DNA from: Amyelois transitella
Lineage: Eukaryota; Arthropoda; Insecta; Lepidoptera; Pyralidae
Reading direction: 5' to 3'
Length of the DNA: 64,000 nt
NCBI RefSeq assembly: GCF_032362555.1
Contig: NC_083512.1
Span: 50,001-114,000 of the forward strand
Of the stretch, positions 11,856 to 24,500 are shown in pieces (position 1 is the stretch's first letter; each line of letters begins with the position of its first letter). The notes under the pieces are model-generated. The model was not told where the DNA came from. It saw nothing but the letters and a program-made list of their open reading frames with translations, and ran no database searches. Made by a program: the position numbers and the translations under genes.

Positions 11856-14800
11856 CTAGAAGCGCAGCTCGCCGTCGCCGCTGGCGGGCGCGTCCTCGTC
11901 GTCGGCGGGCGCGCCCTCCGCCGTCTCGTTGCTCAGCGCCGGCGCCGCCTTGTCGCCTGCAACCACAGCCGGGAGGGTCGCGGATATACTTTAGGATCTG
12001 TTGTCTAGTGTGTGTGGTGTGAGTGTGTGTGTGTGTGTGTAGTGACCTGCGCAGCGGAGCGCGCCCTTGCCGCGGGAGCCGGGCAGCTCGGCGCCGTGCG
12101 GGTCCACGCACCAGCACACGCCGAGCGCCGCGTGGCACTGCCGCGGCCGGTAGAACCCGCGCGCGTCGCACGACGGCACGTACGCGCCTGCGGCCCGGCG
12201 CCGCGCCGGACGATGTCGGAAGCAAAGACAAAACATGCGCCGATTTCTAATAATTTTGCTAAGATATATCAAAAATAATAGATAGTTTCATGGCTCAGAT
12301 ATAAGCCGGAGGTTGATCGTTCCTCATTTTCTCAAGGTTCGAGAGGAATTCGATCACACACAAAAAGTACCAAATTTTAATATCGACAATTTATACTTAC
12401 GATGTACATAATATAAACAAGAAGTTATCGATATATTGATATAGTACCGGGATGCGGGTCGGGGTGCGCCCGCGCGAGCGCGATGCAGGGCCGCGCGGCG
12501 CGGCGCAGGCAGCCGCACCACGCCGCGCGCGACACCCCCGCGCCGCCCGCGCGCCCCGCGCGCCCCTCGCCCCCCGCGCCGCCGCACGACGACAGGAACG
12601 GCCGCAGGCAGCGCTCGCGATCGTCGTGCCCTGGAAAGTTATGTTTGCATAAGTGGATAAATCCAGTCATATCGGTATAAGCTAACGAATGACTTACTCA
12701 ATCTCTTGTAATAATAGATAGAACCCTTTCACAATAACAACACAAAGGCGGACTTATCGCTAAAGCGATCTCTTCCAGTCAACCTTTGGGTGGAAGGAAA
12801 CCAGACAGAAGATTGGAATTGGAGCGATCGAAATAAATAATGCAGTGAGCACATAATAAGGACAGCCTGTACAGTGAATGAGTGGGAGTAAAAATAAGTG
12901 TTGGATTTCGGTAATCTTAGTCGTAGGGTGACCGTGCTACGCACATTGCAATTGGCACCTTGGGCATCGCGGAATGTAAATCAGCCAAGGGAGAGTGACA
13001 ATAAATCTGCAAATCATCCGCATAAAGATGGTAGCAAGACCGAAGGTTATGTTATGACATATAGATAAGTATGTTAAAACCGCGAACAGTAAAGGAGAGA
13101 GAACGCCGCCGCCTTGAGGTAGGTACTCCAGCCGAGATATGACAACACGATGATAGGTTATCATCAATACGGATAGACTGCTGGTGGCCACTAAGGTAAG
13201 AACTGAACCAAATAATTACGATGGAGAAATGTTCGGAATGCGCATCAAACTAAGTAGAACATCGAAAACACACTCACGGAGCGAATACAGGTTGGCAGCA
13301 GAGAGCAAACCGTCGCCGTCGGTGTCCAGGTGGGAGAACATCCAGCGAACCTCGGGCTTGCAGTCCGCGGGAAACCCTGTCAACAAGTAAGTAGGTAAAC
13401 ATTTACTCTCCAATCGTCAAATAATTTGTCTTTCATTAGTTCTTTAGTTGCTACGAAACAAACAACAGGAAAGAAAAAATACGAAATTAAAAATACCTTC
13501 TTCAGGCCCCGTAGTCGCCCCGGCTTCCTCCATTAGTACCGAAAACCAGTCTAGTAATCTGTTTGCCATTTTATCAAGCGCACATCCCTCGGATCCTGGA
13601 AAATCAATTAGTTTAAAATCACAAATCACAGAGAGCAATGCGCAGTTATAAACAAGCCGTAATTATAACCTATGATCAAAATTACCTTGGGATAGCCGCC
13701 GCCGAGATGATCGCTCTGAAAGTACTTCATTGTGGCCCGAGTCTGATTTTCGTCGCCTCCAATCCTGAAACGAGTACATTCAGAATTCCGACTTCATTTT
13801 GCAAATATCCCAAAGATTGTAGGGTAGGCAAAGAAACGGTCGATTCGACACCGCAATGGCATAGTTATTTTCCAGGTGTACACGCATCTAGTTCAGATTT
13901 GGCCAAAGGGAGTAGTAGTAGTAAGTAGAGTAATAGGTATGGAGCATTTAAAACACACTTTTTTCAAGATTTCAAGCTCCTGAGTTATCTTTGGGCATAA
14001 TTGTTGAGTCGAGAATCGAGTACTCACATCATCGTAGTCGTCATTACGAGCCCTCGCGGGTGCGTTGTTCCGGGGTCGGGTCCTAGGCCGGGGGGCGCAG
14101 GGACAGAAGCCGCGGCAGGCGGGCTGCACCGGGCGCGCCGGGCGCCGCACGCAGTTGTGGAGGTCGAGGCGGCACAGCGACGAGTACGTGCGGTTATCCG
14201 ACCCGCAGAGGAAGCGCGCGCGCACGCGGGCCGGGCATCCCACGCAACTGAGCACACACATGAAACGCTATTGGTCTTGGAGCAGGTCAATATGAAAATG
14301 AAATTCTGCTGTGGTTATTATAAGTATATCAATCGGATACAGACCGTTCGGGTTTGGATTCCGGTTCAGGCACATCCGGAGCGTCGAGAGCGTCGACGCG
14401 CGCGCCGCCGTCGTAGAACACGTCGTCGTCGCCGTCGCCGCGCCACGCCGCTCCGCTCGGCGGGGCGTCGTCTTCGTCCCATATACTCTTGGTCGTTGTC
14501 GATGTTACAATAACATCACTAAAATTATTTTTGTGCAATTTAATGTGGAAAATAAATACGACTGTAAAAAAACCACACAAAATACACGAAAATGTAATAA
14601 GTAATTAGTGTTCTGTAAACTACAATAAAACGACTTTAGTCAGCCTAGTTGTTAGCTTCTATTTAAAGTTACCGCATTCATTCGGCTTGAAAAGACATGA
14701 CATCATACTGATACCTACTGTAAAACTGACTAACATTATTTTTTACTTTTTTATTCCTACGTTCGTATTAACCTGACGGCAATTTAATTTGTAATCTGTC

Positions 14801-16729
14801 ATCAAGTGCACCGTACGTTCTATGAAGTGTATCAAGTTTAACGCTCAATATACTTTAAAGTCTATCAAGACTTTCTATCGTTTCTATCATAAACTTAGTA
14901 CCAAAACAAATGAAATGTGACCTGTCAGTAACTGACAAGCTGGCTCACCCTCTGCGGAGCGCGTCCTTCTTGTTGACGCACAGCGCGGTGAAGGCGTCCC
15001 GCAGCAAGCACACCTCGCGCTTCTTGCATATCAGAGACTGGCACAGGGAGTCTGCAGTCACACAAGCATTCTGTGTCAACAGTAACTATTCAACGGTGAA
15101 AACATAATGCTTGTGATAAATCGTTTACTTTTATTGTACCAGTGAAAAGTTTCATGACAAATCCCACAAGAATTGTCTTGTTGGAAATTGTCATGATTTT
15201 TTTTTACTTGATGAAAGGTATTGTTTTCATCTTAGAATTATTTAAGTAACGCCGTAGGTTAGGTAGGAACAATCAGAAAGTTATACAAATATATTTCACC
15301 GTTTATAAAAGTTAGGTAGTTGCGGTTAAATATGGAAGTACTGACTGTGGGGGTCGTAAATGTAGCGCCGAGGTCGCCGCGAATGCGCTGCGCCAGCGCT
15401 TGCGTCCTGGAATGAACCGAAAATACCGTATTAGCAACTTTTTTCAAACTTTACATTGCACTTCTGTTACACTCCCGTGAAGTTAAAGGCGAAAGTTAAT
15501 TTGAAAGACAATGTTTTAAATCTAACCTTAATGTCACGCTGTATATCGCTGTAAAAACGAACCTCTAGTGGTCTCACATAAACCTTAGTAAGGATATCTT
15601 GGTCAGCGCATAGCAGCAAATGAAAGTGGACACGGCACCACCCTGATCGTTCAGGGTCTACGGCATCGGTTGGCTCCAACCTAGATGTTGCTAAAGGCTA
15701 CTGAGTAGGTACTCTGATGTCTTAAAGATGGAGGGATGTCTTAGATAGTGAAATCTAGTAAATTGTTCAGTGTTAGTAAGGTTTCAGTAAATCTTAGAAT
15801 TGCCAGAAACGCGAAAGGGAGGTAAGAATTAAGACATACCTCTACCTCTCAATTGCACTCTCTATCACTATATGCTCCAGAACCTGACAAGTATACCTAT
15901 CCTACACTGTTTGACAATGACATCGACCACGAAAAAATTAAACTAAACCCATCTACTCAGTTATAAATGTATAATCTTCGATTTCATAAACAACTATAGG
16001 CTACAGTTTTACTATTTCGTATGAAGCTGAAAGTCAAGCAGGCTTTTGTGTAAAAATATGTCCTCGCCGTAGCCATCGGTAGGCTGGGCATATTAAGTCT
16101 TACATTTGAAAAAGTGTGGGAGAGACCCTGAGGGAATGGTTGTACTCAAATTCAATTAAAGTTTATGACGTTACGGGTAAGTAGGTTATAAGTTATTTAT
16201 TGCTGCACGAGCGGGTCGCTCTTACGCGCAGGATCTCTTGTATTATTCACAGTACAGTTGACATTCACAACGAGTATTGGTAAAACCTTTATGGCTGTAC
16301 ATAACATGGGCTACACCCATACCTACAAAACTATACATGTACACAAGTGAGGTCAAGCAGTAGATATAATGCGGGCAAACTTCGCACAACATTCTGAACT
16401 AAGTATAAAATCTATAAGAATAATCATACCAATTGATATAATTGTGACAAAAGTATATAAAAAATCTATTGTGATTTTCATAGGACATGATTATGCCAAT
16501 TTCTTTAAATAACATTAAAAAACAAAATGGCATCATAAATCGTAGCGTTCGGCTTAGCAGCCTTCATTCGCCCGCGGGTCTCTGGACCAGTTCTGCGAGG
16601 CGCGGGTGGCGGAGGGGCGGGAGGAGAGCTCACCGCATCGTCGTCGAACTCGAAGTCCTGGTCGCGCGCCGCAGCCACCGCCAGCACGGCGCCGAGGGCC
16701 GCCGCCGCCGCCCACACTCGCGCGCGCAT
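11856..16729 (-). CDS. Cow: Testican-family secreted proteoglycan (Carrier of Wingless), 11 exons
   Basis: Exons in transcript order: 16634-16729, 15346-15406, 14949-15051, 14345-14518, 14028-14247, 13686-13764, 13497-13595, 13278-13376, 12448-12630, 12047-12187, 11856-11956. All phases agree, giving 451 aa. Residues 1-21 are a signal peptide (MRARVWAAAAALGAVLAVAA). Then come a Cys-bearing SPARC/testican N-terminal region (LCQSLICKKREVC, residues 55-67), an acidic linker, a Kazal-like module (LCGSDNRTY..., about 146-196), and a SPARC extracellular Ca-binding region (about 247-372) with EF-hand loop D295-T-D-G-D299. A thyroglobulin type-1 domain follows (373-417, CWCV at 396-399). The C-terminus is acidic with a Ser-Gly dipeptide suited to glycosaminoglycan attachment. 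Drosophila Cow is a heparan-sulfate proteoglycan that binds and carries extracellular Wingless. The acceptor of exon 10 has a weak pyrimidine tract. Confidence 0.93.
12005..12041. repeat. (GT)n microsatellite in Cow intron 10
   Basis: An interrupted GT run lies directly beside the exon 10 donor (GTCACT on the minus strand), so it reads (CA)n in the transcript. It is a low-complexity tract, echoing the CA tract next to a donor in ST7. Confidence 0.8.
12725..13170 (-). mobile_element. Degenerate LINE fragment with reverse-transcriptase motif, in Cow intron 8
   Basis: On the minus strand, 12937-13150 encodes a decayed reverse transcriptase. LPQGGGVLSPLLF is visible in one frame and the catalytic box YADDLQIY in another, so at least one frameshift separates them. 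Downstream (about 12740-12790), GACTGGAAGAGATCGC...AAGTCCGCCTTTGT resembles a LINE 3' end, and a similar end occurs alone near 59380-59415. This is a dead non-LTR retrotransposon within an intron. Confidence 0.8.
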
Positions 16730-17293
16730 GTTCCGCTCGACACGCAGCCTCTCTCCCGCCGTCGGGGAGCGCACTGCCGCGGCGCCGCTCCGCGCTTGCC
16801 CGCGCCTGCGCCCTCCTAAACCTTTCTCCTCCCGCCGCAGGCTCCACCGCTTTAGATGCAAGCCCTCTTCCGACCTTATCCATTATCGCATACGAGTACC
16901 TGACGTTGTTTGTAAACAATCTGGAATTTCATTCGATCACGAGAATCCTGACTTCAAAATGTTATTACTCTTTTTTTATAATAAAAACCGGTCAGATGCA
17001 GCAAGAACCCGGGATGCGGATTCCCTTCTTTTTTTTTCATTTTCCGTCCCTACTTCGCATGGGCAGCATTTATAGATAGGTAGGTACTTACAAACCTTCC
17101 TCAGAAAACGATCTTTCCAACATTTCAAACAGGAGCATAATCTGTCCACCACTTCTGAGATTAGGGCATACATACAGACAAAGAAATAAGGGATTTACTA
17201 TAATACTTATGTACCTAAGTTGTGATGAAGTGATACATTGGTAGAGTACTAGGCTTACAAGACTTACATAAGAAGGTACCTCATTCACTCATT
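16730..17293 (-). other. Region upstream of the Cow start: GC-rich 5' UTR, then AT-rich
   Basis: The first 130 bases upstream of the Cow ATG (to about 16860) are GC-rich, consistent with 5' UTR. No upstream in-frame ATG is preferable, because the signal peptide begins exactly at 16729. The rest is AT-rich without recognisable features. Confidence 0.5.
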
Positions 17294-17529
17294 TATAAAA
17301 TTACGTCTATATCTTTTGCGGGGTAGACAAAGCCAGCAGTCTTGTAAGACCGACAGGCCACGTTCAACTAAGTATTAGGCTTAATGATAGAATTGAGATT
17401 AAAAGAGTGACAGATTGCTAGCCCATCACCTAAAGTAATAATCCCAAGTTTATAAGCCCTTTACCTTAGTCGCCTTTTACGACATCCTTCGGAAAGAGAT
17501 TTTTTTTATATTGGTGCCGGGAACCACAG
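17294..17529 (-). mobile_element. SINE-like retroposon copy
   Basis: Same family as 4870-5134, read tail-first on the plus strand (ACGTCTATATCTTTTGCGGG ... TTGGTGCCGGGAACCACA). It has diverged and carries small deletions near the head. It lies upstream of Cow. Confidence 0.8.
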
Positions 17530-17924
17530 CGAAGAAGGTTACACCTATGCATTAATAAACGAACACCTACCTAATTGGTAGGTATTCATGCTGATGTGAA
17601 TATTAAGCTGTAAAATATTTAGTCAGACCTATGTGCGGCACCTTCACCGGCAAGTGAAAGTCGCATTTGATAAATAATACGTGCTAGTAGGATTGGCATT
17701 AACTTGGTTTTTCGATTTCCAGGAGATACATACCTAATTGGGTTTGGGCTCATTCAAGATAGTACTATCATTTTTGAATTCTTGCACGCAAAAATCTCTG
17801 ACGTGAAGATTTAACCTTCAAGTTACGATTTGTATGAGTGTCGCAATTGCAAGTACCTTATATGCAAATGAACTGGTCCGACATTTCGAGGTTACAATAG
17901 TAGATCTATCGCTGAATGTTTGTT

Positions 17925-18060
17925 GACGAAGCATCCGTCCGTCGCTGGCCGAGACGGCGAGGCAGCGCGGCGAGTCCGGGCGGCGCCGTCGTGTGTCGCC
18001 TTCGCCGATCGATACTCCGAGGACAACCGCGCGGCGATGTCTACTCTACCTCGAGGAAAC
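17925..18060. promoter_or_regulatory. CpG-rich island upstream of Cow
   Basis: This is a sharp GC- and CpG-rich block (GGCGAGGCAGCGCGGCGAGTC and neighbours) in AT-rich sequence. It lies 1.2 kb upstream of the Cow start codon and 1.8 kb downstream of UQCR11. It could be a distal first exon or promoter of Cow. The open frame it contains has no recognisable domain. I saw no convincing splice donor on the minus strand. Confidence 0.3.
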
Positions 18061-18306
18061 TATCTACCTAATTTTCCAATGTATGATCTGTTCCAAAGAT
18101 AATATATATTTTCCCTGAGGTATACGTACTTTTACTTGCCGCGATCCCTGTAAATCCCTGATATGTAGGTAGGTACTTACGAAGGTAAACATATCAGGGA
18201 TTGATTGATTGAGGGATGATTCATATGGATGAAAATCTATATTTTATGAAGAGGGAAACTTATTGTCTTCATTGAAAAGCTCGAACAGCTAGGAGGTATA
18301 CCTATG

Positions 18307-18372
18307 TAGCGGGAGTAATGATTCGGCTCGACCGGCACCAAAGGGAAGATCTTCCGCCAGGCTAAGTGTTAT
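18307..18372 (+). repeat. Dispersed repeat, partner at 20821-20886
   Basis: About 65 bases (TAGCGGGAGTAATGATTCGG ... AGATCTTCC ... CAGGCTA) recur at 20821-20886 on the same strand with about ten differences. This is an unclassified mobile-element end. Confidence 0.6.
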
Positions 18373-18684
18373 GCTTGGGGAACCGCGGCTTCAACGATGT
18401 TGTGTCGGAGGTTGTATATATGCTCCAATGTGTGAAATCTTTGCTTGCGCAATTAAGACTTTACGCTGTTTTTGACTGAAGCGTCACGTGACTTTGTTTT
18501 TGTGACTTGTGGCGTATAGATGTCGCCAGTCGCCACACCTATTATACCAGGCTTGAGTTTGGCTTATAGTGGTTAAAGTACTTCATAAAAAGTAAATTAC
18601 AGCATTGAAATATAAGTTCTAATAGGAAGCTAGGTTTAAGCCATGTCAACAAAACAATACCTACTATCTATCTCCTCCACATGT

Positions 18685-18860
18685 ATATTGGCCATCTCCA
18701 ACAGTCTAAAAAAACTAAAAGGCCACATTCAGCTGTGTGGCTTAATGATGGAATTGAGATTCAAATATAGACAGGTTATTAGCCCATTGCTTACATCCAT
18801 GGGATAGATATGGAGTGGTACTATTCTAAGGTCTCGGGAATTACACGGTACGGTACTAAT
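18685..18860 (-). mobile_element. SINE-like retroposon copy, internally deleted
   Basis: Contains the family blocks AGGCCACATTCAGCTGTGTGG, TTGAGATTCAAATA and CCATGGGATAGATATGGAGTG. The block between the GGGCTAGCAACC region and the CATGGG region is missing. Confidence 0.65.
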
Positions 18861-19126
18861 AGGTACCTACATTATATAGTGGATTAAGATTATTCATAAT
18901 ACTCATTGGGATTCAATTTGAGACTTGATAAATAGGTCTCCCACATTTTCATATTGGAAATTTGTATATTTATTTATTTAAAAATTTATCGGGTCTTAAA
19001 GATACAATAGGTGAGCTAAATGCATTATTAACAGCATTCTGTACCAGTCACACTTTAGAAAATAGCAAACAGATAAATGAACAGGGTATCAATTCATGAG
19101 AAAAATAATCAATTTTATACATACAT

Positions 19127-19375
19127 ACATAAAAACACACCTTTTTCCTGGAGGGGTAGGCAGAGACTCTTTCCACAATCTCTGCATACTTCCTTCATTC
19201 CATCCACATTCATAACTCTTTGTGCACGCTCAGCAGTTTCAGGAACTCTTGACCTGACCCTTTGCCAGGTCATCCTTAATTTGATCAAGATACATTCATC
19301 TAGGCCTTCCCACTCCGACCTTTCCCTCCACTCTCCTTATATCTGTTTTCATTTATCCTCTCCACAATGCCATAT
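19127..19375 (-). mobile_element. LINE ORF 3'-end fragment with (TATG)n tail
   Basis: On the minus strand a decayed frame reads RRVEGKVGVGRPR and ends near a SLCLPLQEK-type remnant of the SAYPSG terminus seen at 29460. It is followed by TTTTTATGTATGTATG. Such basic GRPR tails close the reverse-transcriptase ORF of several lepidopteran non-LTR elements. Related fragments lie at 29396-29505, 46420-46610 and 61698-61850. The (TATG)n tail is the same type as that of the SINE-like family. Confidence 0.65.
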
Positions 19376-19863
19376 TTGTAGAATAAATAAGAAAAGTGAT
19401 TAACATACAAACATTAATCACATAATATGTACCTAATGTTTGCTTTCTTATTAGCAGTGTACACTTTTTATAAGATTATGACTGTCAATATAAGTCTTCC
19501 GGCAAGGCATCCCAGGATCTAGTTTTTAGGGTAAAAGTTTTGACCATGAACCCAGAGCCATTGCAATAGTTTCAGTGATTACCAGTTATGGTCATGAGTA
19601 TCAAAAATATACTTCAATTTCAATTTTAAAACTCAGGTGAGATATGTATAGCTTCGATAGCCTAACTAATCTAGCAGTTACGAAAAAACTATATATTCAG
19701 TAAGTATGCTTGAATAAAAAGATGTGTATGCATGATTCAATCATCAGGAATGAGAAGACGGAAATAAAAGGTTTTCAGATGATTCAATAACTTATTGTAT
19801 TTACATCTAAAGAAATCACAATGATACGATATAAATTGCTCGCTCAATTAATCCAGCTAATGT

Positions 19864-20046
19864 TCACTTTATTTCTTCTTCTTCAAGACCCTTAAACTTG
19901 CCATTGTAGTACGGGATGTTGGTCACGAACACCTTCCAGTCGGTGAAGTACAGCAGGGTTACGAAAGCGGTACCTCCGAATCCTATGGCAGTGCTCGTGA
20001 AGGCTGCCGCCATTTCAATATGTTTTTTTCCTATGCGGCCCAACAT
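19864..20046 (-). CDS. UQCR11: Cytochrome b-c1 complex subunit 10 (UQCR11-like)
   Basis: A single uninterrupted frame encodes 60 aa, start ATG 20046-20044 and stop TGA at 19864-19866. The family is a very small one-helix subunit of respiratory complex III in the mitochondrial inner membrane (about 56-64 aa in animals). A hydrophobic segment (FGGTAFVTLLYF, about residues 23-34) precedes the family-typical TDWKV...IPYYNGKFK stretch (human form: TDWRL...VPYINGKFK). The acidic tail GLEEEEIK is longer than in human. AATAAA overlaps the last codons (GAAATAAAGTGA), so it may double as a poly(A) signal giving a tiny 3' UTR. The gene is head-to-head with ST7. It has no intron, so a retrocopy is possible, but the frame is intact. 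Confidence 0.85.
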   Translation of the reverse strand: MLGRIGKKHIEMAAAFTSTAIGFGGTAFVTLLYFTDWKVFVTNIPYYNGKFKGLEEEEIK

Positions 20047-21513
20047 CTTTTAGCAATAAGATCACTAAATGAAATTATACCTTTATTACGTAAAGACGAC
20101 TGTCTGTATCAAGATAATCATTACCTAACCTCATAAAGAACTATCTGTCATATCAGATGACATTACATTGACATTTGACAGACATGATATGACAAAGACA
20201 ACAACGAAACGTAATGAAAGAAAGAAAATCACTGACATGAATAATTACCACAGATTTAAAAACATTATACTCCCTAAACAGTCAAAGCAAAGTTTAGTTA
20301 GTCGGTTCTGCGACTCACTTGTATTGTTGACCTCATATGTCTGTGATAATTAAAACTGGGCCGCATGTTCCACACAAATTGACAAAAATGGTAAGTTTTA
20401 TGCCGTTATGGCCTCTATTTGAAAGCTGGACAAGTGGTAAGCACCAGCGGTGGGCTTCACAGTTTAAAAAAAAATTACCAGTTGGAAAATCAAAATGTGC
20501 TAATAATAGTTTCAAAGTTATTACAATGTCGTTTTTAAAGAAAAATTTAAATTACTGATTCTTTTAACTTGTTATTTCTACGACATAAATTAACGATTTG
20601 GACTTGACATAGATTTAAAAATTTAAATTAACATTACATATTATGTACCTATACTATGTCAGTGGGATTTGATTAAAGCGGAACATAAAACGTTTTTCGT
20701 TTGGAAACTTGTTTGTCTATCGGTCAAAGGTTAGCGCGTGCAAGTGTCCATTCGCATAATTGGCCGATATAATCTTTCTGATTTCTGGATTGGTCTAATT
20801 TTTACAATCCATTGAATTTGTAGCGGGAGCGATGATTCGGCTCGATCGCCACCAAAGGGAAGATCTTCCCCAGGCTAGGTGTTATTAAATTATAGATAAC
20901 ATAATAAATAACTGATCTCTTAACAGTGAAATCAGTTTTTCTTTAGTTCGGGGAATTCGATAATAACATTGCAAAGACTTGGAGTACAAACGTAACATTT
21001 TTTTTATTTAATGGAGGCGAATGAAACTGACGATACAGCTATTTCACGAGTTTTTAAGTAGTTAACTCTTATATCGGCAACACTGTAATATTACGGATAC
21101 ATTCAACTTATTGTAAATAATTTAAAGGTATCGCATATCGATTTGAAAAATCGAGGTTACGGGTTGAAAAATTGATTTAACTAGTGTCAGTGACAGTGAC
21201 ATGTCATGTCAGGCTCTTAGAGTATATTAGGTATACCTACTTTAGAATCTGTTTGTCAATCAGTTCAACGAAATAAAGAGGAGAAAGAGATAAGAAGTTT
21301 CCAAAACAAATAAAACTATAAAAAAATATTCTTCCTTCTGTCCCGCGGTTTTAATTGTGTGGTTATTTACTACTACTATGTATGGATACAGATCGATTGA
21401 AGAGATGAAATGCAAAGAATAACAGTGTGTTGTTAAGTAACATTGTAAATTTTATTGGTAATAGATAAACATTCAAGACGGCGGAGACGGAGGGGCGCGA
21501 GGTCCCGCAGACT
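20047..21513. other. Divergent intergenic/promoter region, UQCR11 to ST7
   Basis: 1.47 kb separates two divergent start codons. A possible untranslated first exon of ST7 ends at AAAATG|GTAAGT (donor at about 20391). The region also holds the dispersed repeat at 20821 and a spot (21070-21090) that resembles sequence near 7178 (GCAACACTGTAATA). No other gene is seen. Confidence 0.45.
20821..20886 (+). repeat. Dispersed repeat, partner at 18307-18372
   Basis: Second copy of the TAGCGGGAG...GATGATTCGG family described at 18307. It lies in the ST7 upstream region. Confidence 0.6.
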
Positions 21514-24500
21514 ATGTGGGACTCCTCAACGTTTCTGGGCGCTCTGACGCCGAAGTTCTACGTGGCTCTGACCGGCACATCATCTTTGATCTCGGGATTG
21601 ATCCTGATCTTCGAGTGGTGGTATTTCCGGAAGTATGGCACGTCGTTTATTGAGCAAGTGTCGCTCACCCATCTGGGGCCTTGGCTGGGTGGCGGTGGCG
21701 CGGCGGAGCCCGAGCCGCCCGGCGAGTGCAAGGTGTGGCGCAATCCCATGGCGCTCCTGCGCGGCGCGGAGTACGGCCGGCTGTGGACAGTGGCGCGCCG
21801 CGCGCCGCTCACCTACTACGACATGAACCTGTCTGCACAGGAGCATCAAGCTTGGTTTTCATGCGGCGCCGAGGTAATAAATTATGGGTTTGACAAATGT
21901 TTGTAATAATTTTACTGAAAAAGATATAAATGACTTGCCATGGCGTACTTACCTTTTAATAATCCCTCCGGATATTATAATGCCATAAGCAAAATGAAAT
22001 AACAGATGTAAAAATAAACGCCATCAAAAACATCCTGTAAAAAAACCCAAGTCTCGCAGCTCAGTTTTCTACCGTAAAAAGTTGTGAGGTCCATGTAATA
22101 CCAAGTAGGTTAATCTAGTCTCTACTTAAATGACCTTATGTCTTAAGTTATTGCATAAGTTATTATCATGCCAATATTTAAAGTTTTAATCAAATAGATC
22201 GACTTGGTCATCGTTGTGTTTGTGTATTCGCAATTTGTTGATGTCAATAAATAAGCGATACCTTGTATCCTATTTTGAATATTAATCTATCTTATTATAT
22301 TTCAAATGCATTTTAAACAAAGTGCAATATTATGATTCTAAAGAAAATAGGCTGAAGTTAAATGAGTGGCCGAGGGGCAAGTTGTAATTTTACAGGTTCT
22401 TTTTACTACCAATTATTCACTAAAATCAAAACTTCATTAAGAGAGTATAAAATGCCATGTGGTTACTGAGACCTGAGATTTTGTTTTGTTTGTTGTGGTA
22501 CTTTCAACTTTTCAGAACCACTTTAAACTTTTCACACCTTAAGTTTGCTAGTGTAATGGTTTAATGAATTTTAATCTTGTGATATAAATGATTCAATAAT
22601 TTTGCACTTAAAAATTACAAAGTCACCACCATGACACACGTATTTAGCAATGGTCTCTCGACTAACGGTAGTCGTTTCTTGTATATCAGATCCAGGATTG
22701 TGTTCATAGCCAAAGTCTGGGCTTCTCACCAGAGAGAAACAACACAAGGTGTGTATTGGCCGTATGCCACGTGTGGGTATTGCAGGGCCCGGCGGAGGAG
22801 GCGATGGCGCGCGCGTGGCGCGAGCGCGAGCCCGGCGCGCGCGTGGCGGCGGCGCGCGCGGCGCTGGCGGCGCGGCCCGATTGCGCGGCCGCGCTGCTGC
22901 TGCTGGCCGAGGAGGACGCGCCCACCGTGCTCGAGGTTCGCGTGCCACCAGCTTGGATGTTTATCTATACAGGGTGACATTTAAAACAACTGCATCCTTT
23001 TAAGCATAGACTATACCCATGCTTCTGAGCCGTTTGAGCCTATTTTTATTTAAATTAAACGTCATCATTTTCACATTTAAAAAACCCTCAAAAACTGCCT
23101 CACACGCTTTATTAAAGACTACAAAGACTACCAAAACAAATTAAAACTAAACATGTAAATAAATGCCTGAAAAATAAATTATTTTTCTAGTATCAAGATC
23201 AAGTAAAGTACAGAGTTGTCGAGATCGCTCAGCTGAATGAATTGTGTCGTTTCCTACGCATCTTACGCGTCGCTTTTCCGGCCGGGGTGATATGACGTAT
23301 TTAGGATCGTGGATTTTGATACTTTTATTTTTTTTCGTACTTTCTGAAATATGAACCGATATTTTTCTTTTGACGTTTTTAAATATCCTTTAGATGAGTA
23401 CACTTAACAGTTAATTTTATGCAGGTGAATTTAAAGTCACCCTGTATATGTATTTATTGTAAAACATAGCTTCATTGAGTTAGTATCTTGTAACACAAGT
23501 CTCGAACTTACGAAAATTACGCATGAAATTTCAAGAAGATTACGCGTGTAGAGTAATCAAACAAACTTACATATATATATATATTATATGATTATGTTCC
23601 TTATCTGTGCTTGTTTTTACGCAACCCTTCATATGCGAGTCCAACTTGCACTAGGTGACTTTAAAAAATGAAAACACGCGGCAAAATACTCGACTTAATA
23701 TGTACTAGCTGTGCCCGCGACTTCGTCCGCGTGGAATAGTTATTTTGGGCATCATATTTATTTTTGCAAACATCCTCCTAGGCTTTATCAATTATAGCTG
23801 CTAATTGTTATGCGACTTGGCGACGACTTGGCCCACATCATTACCCGCGACGGAACGGAGACCGTATAGTGAGATGAGAGGCCTATGCCCAGTAGTGGGC
23901 GTCAGGCGGTCACGCGTATTAGAAAGAACGCTGGTTCGCCGTATTAAATGTTTCGCTGCAAATTGCTTATAACGACTATATCTCAAAACCTATTCGTCTG
24001 ATTTATATACTGTAAATAGAAATTTTAGTCTACATGAAAAGCCGAAAGTAATAAACATATTTATTTGGATAAGGATTAATACTGAATTAAAGAAAATTGG
24101 TTTCAAAATAACTGATGTTTATAATGAAAAAATAATCTTAAAAAATGAACATAAAAGTGGTTATTGTAAGTAAACCTTAAGAGATAGATATATGCTCTCG
24201 CGGACTTTTTTGTGGCAAAAAATGAGTACTTCACATCTTTAGTACATTGTTTTACTATATCTTTGTTGGTTTGCGCAGCGTTCGCGTGGAAAGCTCGCAG
24301 ATGGCCGACTCATTCAACTTTCACCTGCATTGTTGACGTTTCCCGTAGGAAATCCGGGATAAAATGTAGCCTATAGCCTTCCTCGATAAATAGACTATCT
24401 AACAGTGAAAGAATTATTCAAATCGGTTCAGTAGTTTCTGAGATTAGCGCGTTTAAACAAACAAACAAACAAACAAACAAAACAAACTCTTCAGCTTTAT

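Noticed and set aside
21466-21513. In-frame upstream extension of ST7
   Set aside because: A TAA lies in frame at 21466-21468 and there is no upstream ATG. The family-like MWDSS start at 21514 is preferred; the vertebrate N-terminal exon was not found upstream.
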